Origin: Cystobacter fuscus DSM 2262 | GTDB taxonomy: Bacteria > Myxococcota > Myxococcia > Myxococcales > Myxococcaceae | NCBI RefSeq assembly: GCF_000335475.2 | Contig: NZ_ANAH02000006.1 | Span: forward strand, 124,001-188,000 | Direction: 5' to 3' | DNA length: 64,000 nt | In this document: positions 52,298 through 61,023 of the stretch, piece by piece | How positions within the stretch are numbered: position 1 is the stretch's first letter | How the letters are laid out: each line of letters opens with the position of its first letter | The notes under the pieces: generated by a model | Told to the model about the DNA's origin: nothing | What the model saw: the letters and a program-made list of their open reading frames with translations, nothing else | Database searches by the model: none | Made by a program: the position numbers and the translations under genes

Positions 52298-55200
52298 CTA
52301 CAGAGGAAGCCGTTGGAGCTGCTCGATGAGGGCCGGAGAGGGCGGCTCCTCATCCGCGACAGGCTGCTGGTCCTGCACGATGGACATCGGCGAGGGCGGT
52401 GTGTCGTGCGGCGAAACGTTCTTGACCACACTGTGGGAGAGAGAGAACGGGAGTAAGATGTTCGCCCAGTCGTTGTGGTCGGAGAGCACCTCGAAGACGT
52501 TGTCCCGATTGAGGTCGAAGGTAGGCGTATTGATGAAGCCGTTGTTGTCGTAGTCAATAGACGTGGCTCCTGGGCGACACATCCCAGCCGATTCACTCAC
52601 GGCATTCTCGTCGATGCTACTGCCGGTACCATCCGAGTAATCCATGACAAAACCATTACTCAGCGGTGAGTCCACCAGATCATCTGCCGCACCGTACCCC
52701 TTGAGCCGCCATTGCAAGTAATAACGGTCGCCCGCGGAGCTTCCAGCAATCTGGCCCAATCCACTGAGCTGATACATGTAATTCATGACGCTCAGGTAGT
52801 TGGGCTTGTAGTTGGCATCCACGTTTCCGCCATGTCTCAGGCCGAGATTGTGACCGAGTTCATGCATCAGGGTGGCTGCCTGGTAGTTGATGAGCACATT
52901 GCGCTGTGCCGCCGTGTCCGTGCTCAATTTGAACGCGCCGAGTGTCACCAGGAGATCGTTACCAAGGCGCTCGGCGATGCCACTGATGCCCGCACTGCCG
53001 TTCAAACTCTGGGTGCTCCCGAAAACGCAGTAATGGAAGGCCGAACGGCGGGCGACGTCCATGTTCGCCGACTTGAGTTCGTAGACGCTGGCCGCCTCGC
53101 CCCCGGCACGGGTCATGTTGATGTTGGCGGAGAAAGGCACTTCCGGGCTGCCTTGGCCGAGGTTGTATTTCGCCGGGTCGAAACTCGCGCTGAAACGCGT
53201 GCCCACATCGAGATGGACCTGAATGCCGCGCCCGGCGAAGACCGCGACGAGCTTATCCAGGGCATCCTTCTGAGGAAGGATGCCCGGATTGGTGGACTGC
53301 ATGTGGTCCACCTCGATGAAGATGTCCCGCTGCGCGGTGCGCGCCCCCATGGCGTACAGGTCCAGACCCGCGAAGCGACCGCCCTCCACCTCGGCGGAGT
53401 CGGGAATCCCGTCCACGTCATCGTCCACGGCATTCGCGGGCACGTCATTGGGTCCCGCCGGGGTCGAGAACGGCCGCGAGGACCAGTCGCTCGCGCTGTT
53501 GGTGTCGTTGGCACCCGGCATGCGCGCGAAAGAAAACGACGAGGAGCCATCCGTCGGCACTGCGGCCACATTCGTGTTACCCGTCCACGCGCCCTCCGTC
53601 AGGGGAACCTGGGTACTGGTGCCGAAGCGGATGAAGTCGACCGTCTCACCGAGGTCGCTCCGGACCAGCTCGATGAAGGTGCTACCCGCCCAGAGGGGGA
53701 CCGTGGCCGGCTCCGCCTTCAGCCAGATCATCTGATTCGAGTCGAAGTTCTCCCAGGCGGAGAGCTTGCCTGCGACGATGATGTACGCGCCCGGAGCGAG
53801 GGAGCGAGAGGGCAGCGGAAACAGCATGATGTCCTTGAACACCCAGGTACTCGAACTCGTGTCGAACCCCCGGGCACGCAGCGCATAGTCCGCGAGTTGG
53901 ATGGACTCGTCAGTGTCGTTGCGCAGTTCGAGCCATCCAGGCCGATTACTGACAGTGGCCGAACTCACCTCCGTGATGGACAGGGGCACCGGCATCACCT
54001 GCACGCTCTTCGACTCGGACCTCGTGGGATTGGCGACAGAAGTGGCCTGCACCGTGGCGGTCAGGGCTGTGGCGGTCCTCGGCGCGGTGTAGCGCGCGAA
54101 GCTCATGTTGGGACGCGAGGCATCGGCGGGGAGTGCCTCCAACACGCCACCGTCCGACACCAGTTTCCACTCGACCTTGGAGTCGAACGGCGCGGTCCCC
54201 GAAACCGTGGCCGAGAACACCACGGAATTGCCGGCGTAGAGCTGAGGTCGGGCGACCGAGACTTCAACCGCGGTGATGATGGGAGCCTTGAGAACAAGCG
54301 TGATGGAGTCGGCCTTTCTGCCATCAGACATGGACGTAGCCGTGACCGTCACCTGCGTGTCCACCATGATGGTAGCGGGCGCCGTGTAGATGACCTGCGA
54401 GCCGGTGGTGGCCGAGAGAGAGCCTTCCCCCTGCATGCTCCAGCTCACCTCGGGGCTGAAGGGTCCGGTGCCCGTCACCAAGGCATCGAGTGCCACGCTC
54501 TCCTTCTCGGACAATTCAGTTTCCGCCGCCGTCACCTGCACCGCGGTAATACGAGGCGCCTTGAGCGTGAGGGTCGTGGAAGCTGAACGAGCGGGTGTCT
54601 GCACGGAAGTAGCGGTGACGGTGACTGGAGTGTCCGCGCTCACCACGTCGGGCGCCATGTAGATGACCTGAGGGCCGGTGGTGGCCGAGAGCGTACCGCC
54701 CCCCTGTACGCTCCATTTCACTTCGGAACTGAAGGGACCCGTGCCAGTCACCGAAGCATCGAGCGCCACCGTCTCCTTCGCGAACAACTCGGCGCCGGAG
54801 GGGTTCACCGTGACCGCCGTCACCTCGGGCACATTGATCTTGAGAGAGACAGAACCCGCCTTGCTTCCGTCAACCGTGGACGTAGCGGTAACCGTCACCT
54901 GCGTATCCACCATGACACTGGCGGGCGCCGTGTAAACGACGCGAGCGCCCATGGTGGCCGAGAGCGTGCCGCCCCCTTGCACGCTCCACTTCACCTCGGA
55001 ATTGAAGGGACCCGTGCCAATCACCAAGGCATCAAGTGCCGCGCTCTCGTTGGCGAACAACTCGCTGTCCGCCGCCGTCACCTGCACGGAGATGATGTGG
55101 GGCGCCTTGAGCGTAAGGGTCTTGGAAGCGGAGCGAGCGGGCGCCTGCACGGAGGTGGCGGTGACGATGACTGGAGTGTCCGTGCCCACCACGTCCGGCG

Positions 55201-55714
55201 CCGTGTAGATAACCTGAGAGCCGGTAGTGGCCGAGAGCGAGCCGCCCCCTTGCACGCTCCATTTCACTTCGGAGCTGAAGGAACCCGTGCCAGTCACCGA
55301 GGCGTCGAGCGCCACGCTCTCCCTGGCAAACAACTCGCTGTCCGCTGCCGTCACCTGCACGGCTGTGATCCCAGGCCCCATGAGGATAAGGGTCGTGGAG
55401 GCGAAACGAGCGGGCGTCTGCACGGAGGTCGCGGTGACCGTGACCTGCGTCTCCGCGCTCACCACATCAGGCGCAGTATAGGTGACTTGCTCACCGGTGT
55501 TCGCGGAGAGCGAGCCACCGCCCTGCACGCTCCAGCTGATCTCGGGGTCGAAGGGCCCAATGCCATAGACCGAGGCTTTGAGCTTCGTCGTTCCTCCGGG
55601 AAGGAGTTGACTGACTTCGCTGGTGACTTGAACCTCGGTCACCTTCGGATCGAGCACGTCGCAGCCACTCAACACGAGTACGAAGAAAAAGGCCGCTCCC
55701 AACAGCTTCACCAT
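52298..55714 (-). CDS. Ig-repeat, lamin-tail, metzincin-type metalloprotease lipoprotein (copy 2)
   Basis: A 1138-residue lipoprotein (lipobox LSGC). Five to six Ig-like repeats of about 93 residues follow, each with VQVT...SELFA, VKWSVQGGGSLSATTGSQVI and YTAPDVV...VTVTATSVQ. A lamin-tail domain comes next (LSITEVSSATVSNRPGWLEL). A linker with DDDVDGIPDSAEVEGGRF precedes the C-terminal protease with zinc site HELGHNLGLRH near residue 950 and a downstream YLSVMNYMYQ Met-turn. It is a secreted or surface zinc protease. ATG 55714 has GGGAG seven bases upstream. It is a tandem paralogue of the next protease gene, carrying extra Ig repeats. Confidence 0.85.
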   Translation of the reverse strand: MVKLLGAAFFFVLVLSGCDVLDPKVTEVQVTSEVSQLLPGGTTKLKASVYGIGPFDPEISWSVQGGGSLSANTGEQVTYTAPDVVSAETQVTVTATSVQTPARFASTTLILMGPGITAVQVTAADSELFARESVALDASVTGTGSFSSEVKWSVQGGGSLSATTGSQVIYTAPDVVGTDTPVIVTATSVQAPARSASKTLTLKAPHIISVQVTAADSELFANESAALDALVIGTGPFNSEVKWSVQGGGTLSATMGARVVYTAPASVMVDTQVTVTATSTVDGSKAGSVSLKINVPEVTAVTVNPSGAELFAKETVALDASVTGTGPFSSEVKWSVQGGGTLSATTGPQVIYMAPDVVSADTPVTVTATSVQTPARSASTTLTLKAPRITAVQVTAAETELSEKESVALDALVTGTGPFSPEVSWSMQGEGSLSATTGSQVIYTAPATIMVDTQVTVTATSMSDGRKADSITLVLKAPIITAVEVSVARPQLYAGNSVVFSATVSGTAPFDSKVEWKLVSDGGVLEALPADASRPNMSFARYTAPRTATALTATVQATSVANPTRSESKSVQVMPVPLSITEVSSATVSNRPGWLELRNDTDESIQLADYALRARGFDTSSSTWVFKDIMLFPLPSRSLAPGAYIIVAGKLSAWENFDSNQMIWLKAEPATVPLWAGSTFIELVRSDLGETVDFIRFGTSTQVPLTEGAWTGNTNVAAVPTDGSSSFSFARMPGANDTNSASDWSSRPFSTPAGPNDVPANAVDDDVDGIPDSAEVEGGRFAGLDLYAMGARTAQRDIFIEVDHMQSTNPGILPQKDALDKLVAVFAGRGIQVHLDVGTRFSASFDPAKYNLGQGSPEVPFSANINMTRAGGEAASVYELKSANMDVARRSAFHYCVFGSTQSLNGSAGISGIAERLGNDLLVTLGAFKLSTDTAAQRNVLINYQAATLMHELGHNLGLRHGGNVDANYKPNYLSVMNYMYQLSGLGQIAGSSAGDRYYLQWRLKGYGAADDLVDSPLSNGFVMDYSDGTGSSIDENAVSESAGMCRPGATSIDYDNNGFINTPTFDLNRDNVFEVLSDHNDWANILLPFSLSHSVVKNVSPHDTPPSPMSIVQDQQPVADEEPPSPALIEQLQRLPL

Positions 55715-55864
55715 GAATGCGCTCCCTGAAGCCCTCACCGTGAAGTCACGGCTTCGCCGTGTTCAAGAACGGATGTCAGGCAAAGCGGACATTAGAGGAA
55801 GCCAAGCGGTGCAAGCAACGAGGGGTCCTGCACGGGGAGGGGAGCTACCCCATGTTCGGGGCAA

Positions 55865-55951
55865 CTTGGAAGCGGTGCACGGCACGCCGGGCACCGCTTC
55901 CAGTTCCCCCTCCTCGATGAGCCGCTTCACCTCACGGTAGAAGTGGCCCGG
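55865..55951 (-). pseudogene. Duplicated 3' fragment of the NUDIX/NrtR regulator gene
   Basis: These 87 bases match 59354-59440, the C-terminal part of the NrtR-like gene, with roughly 14 mismatches and no gaps by eye. Translated, the fragment reads EPGHFYREVKRLIEEGELEA against DPGNFRRKVKRLIEDGVLEA in the intact gene. It stands alone between the two protease genes, cut on both sides, and cannot encode a working protein. It marks the edge of a tandem duplication. Confidence 0.8.
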
Positions 55952-55992
55952 CTCACACGAGAGGGGGCCATGGCGCTACCGGAAGCACCCGT

Positions 55993-58851
55993 TCAATGAA
56001 TGTTCCAGAGGAGGTCCGGCGAGGGCGGCTCCTCATCCACGACAGGCTGCTGGTCTTGCACGACGGAAATCGGCTCGAACGGTGTGTCGTGCGACGCGAT
56101 GTTCCTGACCACGCTGTGGGAAAGAGAGAACGGGAGCACGATGCTCGCCCAGTCGTTGTGATCGTAGAGCACCTCGAACAGACTGTCTCGATTGACATCA
56201 AAGGTGGTCGTACTGATGAAGCCGCTGTTGTCATAGTCGATGGACGTGGCCCCTGGGCGGCACATTCCGGCCGATTCGTTCAAGGCGGTCTCGTTGATGA
56301 CGCCACCAGAGCCATCCGAGTAATCCAAGACGAACGTGCTGCTCAGCGGAGAGTCGACCAGGTCATCAAGCCCATCGTATCCCTTCATCCTATTGCGGAG
56401 GTAATACCGGTCGCCCGCCCCACTTCCAGAGATCGGGCCCAAGCCCTCGAGCTCGTACAGTGGGTTCATGACGCTCAGGTAATTGGGCTTGTAGTTGGTA
56501 TCCACGTTGCCGCCATGACGAAGGCCGAGGTTATGGCCGAGTTCATGCATGAAGACGGCGGCCTGGTAGTTGATGATCTGGTTGCGCTGCGCCGCCGAGT
56601 CCGTGCTCAACTTGAACGCGCTCAGCGACACCAGGAAATCGTTACCGAGGCGCTCGGCCACGCCACTGTTGCCCGTGGCGGTGCCACTTACAGTCTGGGT
56701 GCTGCCGAAAACACAGTAGTGAAAAGCCGCACGGCGGGCGAAGTCCATGTGCGCCGACTTGAGTTCGTAGACGCTGGCCGCCTCCCCCCCGGCTCGCGTC
56801 ATGTTGATACTGGAGGCGAAGGGCACCTCCGGAAGGCCTTGACCCAGGTTGTACTTCGCCGGGTTGAAGCTCGCGCTGAAACGCGTGCCCACATCGATAT
56901 GAACCTGGATGCCCCTCCTGGCGAAGACCGCGACGACCTTATCCAGGGCTTCCTTCTGAGGAAGGATGATGGGGTTGGTGGACTGCATGTGGTCCACCTC
57001 GATGAAGAGGTCGCGCTGCGCGGTGCGTGCGCCCATGGCGTACAGGTCCAGACCCGCGAAACGGCCGCCCGCCACCTCGGCGGAGTCGGGAATACCGTCC
57101 GAGTCATCGTCCACGGCACCCGCGGGCACATCGTTGGGGCCCGCCGGCGTCGAGAACGCCCGCGAGGACCAGTCGCCCGAGCCGTTGGTGTCGTTGGCAC
57201 CCGTCACGCGCACGAAAGAAAGCGACGAGGAGCCATCCCCCGGCAGAGCGGGCACATTCGAAGTGCCGGTCCACGCCCCCTCCGACAGGGGCGCCTGGGT
57301 GCTGTTGCCGAAGCGGACGAAGTCGACCGTCTCGCCGATGTCGCTCCGGACCAACTCGATGAAGGTAGCCCCCGACCAGAGCGGAACCAGGGCCGGCTCC
57401 TCCCTCAGCCAGATCATCTGATTCGACTCGAAGTTCTCCCAGGGGAAGGCCTTGCCCGAGACGACGACGTACGCGCCCGGAGCGAGGAGGCGCGAGGGCA
57501 GCGGAAACAGCATGACGTCCTTGGGCACCCAGGCGCTCGTACTCGTGTCGAACCCCCGGGCACGGAGCGCATAGTCCGCGAGTTGGATGGGCGCGCTGGT
57601 GAGGTTGCGCAGCTCGAGCCATCCGGGCCGGTTGCTGCCAGTGCCCGAGCTCACCTCCGTGATGGCCAGAGGAACCGGCAGCACCTGCACGCTCTTCGAA
57701 TTGAACTTGGTGGAGTCGTAGACCGAGGTGGCCTGCAGCGTGACGGACAGGGCACTGGCGATCCTCGGCGCGGTGTAGCGCACGAAACGCATGCTGGGAC
57801 GCGAGGCGTCGATGGGGAGCGGCTCCAACGCGCCACTTCCAGACACCAGCTTCCATTCGACCTTGGAGCCGAAAGGCGCCGCCCCCACGAGCGTGGCCGA
57901 GAACACCACGGTATTGCCCGCGTAGATCTGGGAGCGGGCGGCCGAGAGCTCAACCGCGGAGACGAACGGAGCCCTGAGCACGAGGGTCACGGAGCCGGCC
58001 TTGGAACCATCGGCCACGGACGTCGCGGTGACCGTCACCTGCGTGTCCGCCCCGATGGCATCGGGCGCCGCGTAGATGATCTGCGAGCCGGTGGTGGCCG
58101 AGAGCGAGCCGGCCCCCTCCACGCTCCAGGTCACCTCGGAGCTGTAGGGGCCGGCACCCGTCACCGAGGCGTCGATTGCCACGCTCTCCTTCTCGACCAG
58201 CTCCGTGCGCGCCGCCGTCACCTGCACGGCGGTGATGAGCGGAGCCTTGAGCGTGAGCGTCGTGGAAGCGGAGCGAGAGGGCATCTGCACGGAGGTCGCG
58301 GTCACGGTGACGCGGGTGTCGGTGCTCACCACGTCGGGCGCCGTGTAGACAACCTGCGAGCCGGTGGTGGCCGAGAGCGAGCCTTCCCCCTCCACGCTCC
58401 AGGTCACCTCGGAGCTGAAGGAACTGATGCCCGTCACCGAGGCCTCGAGTGCCACGGTGTCCTTGGCGAACAACTCGCTGCGCGCCGCCGTCACCTGCAC
58501 GCCGGTGACGCTGGGAGCCGCATTGAGGGTCAGGGTCGCGGAAGCCGAACGAGCAGGCGTCTGCTTGGAGGTCGCGGTGACCGTGACCTGCATGTCCTCG
58601 CTCACCGCGTCAGGCGCGGTATAGGTGACTGTCTCACCGGTGGTGGCCGAGAGCGAGCCGACCCCCTCCGGGCTCACGCTCCAGGTCACCTCGGGATCGA
58701 AGGGACCCTCGCCAAGGACCGAGGCCGTGAGGGACGTCTCCTCATTGGGAAGGAGTTGCTTGGCTTCGCTGGTGACTTGAACCCCGGTCACCTTCGAACA
58801 ACCGCTCAACACGAGTGCGACGAACAAAACCGCCCCTAGCGACTTCACCAT
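55993..58851 (-). CDS. Ig-repeat, lamin-tail, metzincin-type metalloprotease lipoprotein (copy 1)
   Basis: A 952-residue paralogue of the previous gene with the same order: lipoprotein signal (LVLSGC), about four Ig-like repeats (VQVTAARSELFA, VTWSVEGEGSLSATTGSQVV, YTAPDVV), a lamin-tail domain (LAITEVSSGTGSNRPGWLEL), the DDDSDGIPDSAEVAGGRF linker and a C-terminal protease with HELGHNLGLRH near residue 770 and LSVMNPLYE as Met-turn. The C-terminal halves of the two copies are nearly the same; the main difference is the number of Ig units. ATG 58851 has GGGAG five bases upstream. Confidence 0.85.
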   Translation of the reverse strand: MVKSLGAVLFVALVLSGCSKVTGVQVTSEAKQLLPNEETSLTASVLGEGPFDPEVTWSVSPEGVGSLSATTGETVTYTAPDAVSEDMQVTVTATSKQTPARSASATLTLNAAPSVTGVQVTAARSELFAKDTVALEASVTGISSFSSEVTWSVEGEGSLSATTGSQVVYTAPDVVSTDTRVTVTATSVQMPSRSASTTLTLKAPLITAVQVTAARTELVEKESVAIDASVTGAGPYSSEVTWSVEGAGSLSATTGSQIIYAAPDAIGADTQVTVTATSVADGSKAGSVTLVLRAPFVSAVELSAARSQIYAGNTVVFSATLVGAAPFGSKVEWKLVSGSGALEPLPIDASRPSMRFVRYTAPRIASALSVTLQATSVYDSTKFNSKSVQVLPVPLAITEVSSGTGSNRPGWLELRNLTSAPIQLADYALRARGFDTSTSAWVPKDVMLFPLPSRLLAPGAYVVVSGKAFPWENFESNQMIWLREEPALVPLWSGATFIELVRSDIGETVDFVRFGNSTQAPLSEGAWTGTSNVPALPGDGSSSLSFVRVTGANDTNGSGDWSSRAFSTPAGPNDVPAGAVDDDSDGIPDSAEVAGGRFAGLDLYAMGARTAQRDLFIEVDHMQSTNPIILPQKEALDKVVAVFARRGIQVHIDVGTRFSASFNPAKYNLGQGLPEVPFASSINMTRAGGEAASVYELKSAHMDFARRAAFHYCVFGSTQTVSGTATGNSGVAERLGNDFLVSLSAFKLSTDSAAQRNQIINYQAAVFMHELGHNLGLRHGGNVDTNYKPNYLSVMNPLYELEGLGPISGSGAGDRYYLRNRMKGYDGLDDLVDSPLSSTFVLDYSDGSGGVINETALNESAGMCRPGATSIDYDNSGFISTTTFDVNRDSLFEVLYDHNDWASIVLPFSLSHSVVRNIASHDTPFEPISVVQDQQPVVDEEPPSPDLLWNIH

Positions 58852-59272
58852 GAATTCTCCCTCTGCGGCCACACCGCCCCCAGGAGGCACGGCCTCGCCG
58901 TCTCCAAAACGGGGTGTCTGACGAGGAAGACACTAGATGAAGGCAGGCAAGGCAAGCAACGAAGCGGCATCCAGACGTCATGCGCCAGGGGCAAAACGCA
59001 CCAATAAACCGTCAACACCTACTCTTCTTCTTGGTCTTGCTTCCCTTGAATTGAAGGCTGAACCCATCCAGGGTGATGGCATTGCCGTAAAAGTTCACCA
59101 TGCCGGTTTTTCACGCGGAAACACCACCTGCTCGCCCAGCGAGCCAGCAGAATGCCGCGAAGATGCAAGGCATTGCCCATCGTCGAAAATCAGACGTTCG
59201 CTTGCACCTCGACCCAGTCATGGACAACCCGGAGTTCGAAGTGCCAGAGCCCGCGGCCGTGGTGCGGCGACT
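58852..59272. other. Intergenic region upstream of the protease gene
   Basis: The first 125 bases (up to about 58975) resemble the region upstream of the paralogue (55740-55850), including shared CACGGC(C/T)TCGCCGT and GGCAAGCAACGA-like stretches, so both paralogues keep related promoters. The remainder (58980-59272) has no counterpart there. It contains a 28-codon minus-strand ORF (MVNFYGNAITLDGF...) at about 59100-59015 that may be a remnant; no good gene is supported. Confidence 0.5.
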
Positions 59273-60037
59273 TCAGGCGGGATGCGTTCCGCCCTTGCGC
59301 CCACGCGTCGGCGCCGCCGGGCTCGCCGCGCGGAAGCGGTAGAGCGCGGCGGGCTTGGAGGCGGTGCGCCGCACGCCGGGCGCCGCTTCCAGCACTCCAT
59401 CCTCGATGAGCCGCTTCACCTTGCGGCGGAAGTTGCCCGGATCCTGCGGCTCGCCCTTCACCGCGGAGAACACCGCGCGCAGCTCCGGAATGGAGAAGCG
59501 CTCGGGCACCAGCGAGAACGCCAGCGACGAGGTGTCCAGCTTCTCGCGCATCCGCGCCAGCGCCACCCGGAGGATGTCCTCATGGTCGAACGCCAGGGTG
59601 CTGGCGTCCAGCCGCTCCACCGCCTCCCAGCGCGCCTCCGCCGCGTCTCCCCCCGCCCTCACCCGCCGCGCCAGCTCGGGCCGCACCAGGGCGTAGTACG
59701 CCACCGACACCACCCGCATGCGCGGATCCCTCCCCGGCCGGCCGAACGTGGCGAACTGCTCCAGCAGCACGTCGCGCGACTCCAGCCCCGTCTCCTCGTG
59801 CAGCTCGCGCACCGCCGCCACGTCCAGGTCCTCGCCCTGGTCCTCCTCGCCATCGCCCACGCGCAGGATGCCTCCCGGCAGCGCCAGCTTCCCCTCGAAG
59901 GGAGGCTCGCCCCGGCGGATGAGCAGCACGTGCAGCGCCCCCTCCACCAGCGTGAGGACGACCAGGTCCACCGCCACCGCCGGACGCGCATAGGGCGCCA
60001 GCGACTGGCGCGCCCGCTGGACCTCGGGCGACCTCAC
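59273..60037 (-). CDS. nrtR: NUDIX-domain transcriptional regulator (NrtR-like)
   Basis: A 254-residue protein. Residues 10-145 form a NUDIX fold (VAVDLVVLTLVEGALHVLLI, GKLALPGGILRVGDGEE, VRELHEETGLESRDVLLEQF) and the C-terminal half is the NrtR winged helix (FSLVPERFSIPELRAVFSAV, NFRRKVKRLIEDGVLEAAPG). NrtR represses NAD biosynthesis genes and releases DNA on binding ADP-ribose. The gene is the last of an operon with pncB and a nicotinamidase-like gene, which fits exactly. GTG 60037 overlaps the upstream stop by four bases. Confidence 0.88.
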   Translation of the reverse strand: MRSPEVQRARQSLAPYARPAVAVDLVVLTLVEGALHVLLIRRGEPPFEGKLALPGGILRVGDGEEDQGEDLDVAAVRELHEETGLESRDVLLEQFATFGRPGRDPRMRVVSVAYYALVRPELARRVRAGGDAAEARWEAVERLDASTLAFDHEDILRVALARMREKLDTSSLAFSLVPERFSIPELRAVFSAVKGEPQDPGNFRRKVKRLIEDGVLEAAPGVRRTASKPAALYRFRAASPAAPTRGRKGGTHPA

Positions 60038-61005
60038 CCCTGGATCGGGTCGGTGGTGCGCACCACCTTCATCCCCGCCTCCTGCAACGCGCGCATCGCC
60101 TCGTTCGCCACGCGCGGGAAGTCCAACCCCGGCGGCAGCGGATCCAACGGCGGCGCGGGCACCGGGCTCATCGCGTCCTCCAGGATGTGGATGCGCCCCA
60201 TCTTCGAGCGGTCCGTCTCCTCGATGCGCCGCTTGAGATCCATCAGCGTCGACAGCACGCAGTGCGACTTGGCCTGGCCGAACACATACACCCGGTCGAA
60301 CGTGAGCAGATGGTCGAAGAGCGCCTGGTCGAACCGGCCCACCGTGCGCCCCGACACCTCCGTCACCTCGGGCGAGAACACCGAGTAATTCTCCGTGAGC
60401 GCCTCCTCGCCCTTCTGGATGATGTGCGTGGGCGTGTCGCGCGCCAGCGCGTGGAAGAGGCTCGCCTCCATCATCGCCGGCAAGAGCGCGTGGCTCAGGC
60501 CTCCGAGCAGCGCGTGGTAGGGCCACACCGTGAGCACGTAGCGGCCCGTGGCCTCCAGGCGCTCGCAGTAGGCCAGGCTCTCCTCGGGATGCCGCGTGGC
60601 GCGCCACCGGCCCGAGCGCACGTCCGCCGGGGTGATGACGGTGAGGGGCGGAGGCGGCTGGCCGTCCGGACCCTGCCACCACCCGGGGTGGAAGATCTGG
60701 AAGGCGCGGTGGGTGTCCATGGAGAACACCAGCCCGGTGATGCGCTCCAGGTTGCGGTACAGCCAGCGCAGGGTGCGCTGGGAGTCCTCCACCGCGCCCG
60801 GCACGAAGAGGCTCGCCTCGGGCTGGCAGAAGGCCACCTGCGCGTCGATGCCGAACGCGGCGATGCGCACCCGGTCCTCACGCGCGGGGCGCACCCCGTG
60901 CTCCCGGGCGTAGCGGCGCGCCTCGTCCGTCACCCGCGCGGCGCGCTCCAGGTACAGCGAGCCCACGTGGGCATCGTCATAGAACGACGGAAGAGGCAGG
61001 GACAT
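60034..61005 (-). CDS. Isochorismatase-family hydrolase, probable nicotinamidase
   Basis: A 323-residue cysteine hydrolase. The catalytic Asp lies in IAAFGIDAQVAFCQPEASL, the metal-binding Asp/His in VFSMDTHRAFQIFHPGWW and the nucleophilic Cys in VFGQAKSHCVLSTLMDLKRR. At 323 residues it is longer than typical PncA (about 210), with extra N- and C-terminal segments. Lying between pncB and nrtR it most likely converts nicotinamide to nicotinate. ATG 61005 follows the pncB stop by 18 bases. Confidence 0.82.
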   Translation of the reverse strand: MSLPLPSFYDDAHVGSLYLERAARVTDEARRYAREHGVRPAREDRVRIAAFGIDAQVAFCQPEASLFVPGAVEDSQRTLRWLYRNLERITGLVFSMDTHRAFQIFHPGWWQGPDGQPPPPLTVITPADVRSGRWRATRHPEESLAYCERLEATGRYVLTVWPYHALLGGLSHALLPAMMEASLFHALARDTPTHIIQKGEEALTENYSVFSPEVTEVSGRTVGRFDQALFDHLLTFDRVYVFGQAKSHCVLSTLMDLKRRIEETDRSKMGRIHILEDAMSPVPAPPLDPLPPGLDFPRVANEAMRALQEAGMKVVRTTDPIQG

Positions 61006-61023
61006 GGCGTTCTCCAGGAAACG

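Noticed and set aside
55996-58839. A plus-strand open frame of about 950 codons opposite the metalloprotease gene
   Set aside because: Its composition is antisense-like (His, Arg, Gly), with repeats mirroring the Ig units; the minus strand has signal peptide, domains and zinc site.
59100-59342. A plus-strand 80-codon ORF in the intergenic region before nrtR's 3' end
   Set aside because: It overlaps the nrtR 3' end in antisense, has no motif and no ribosome binding site.
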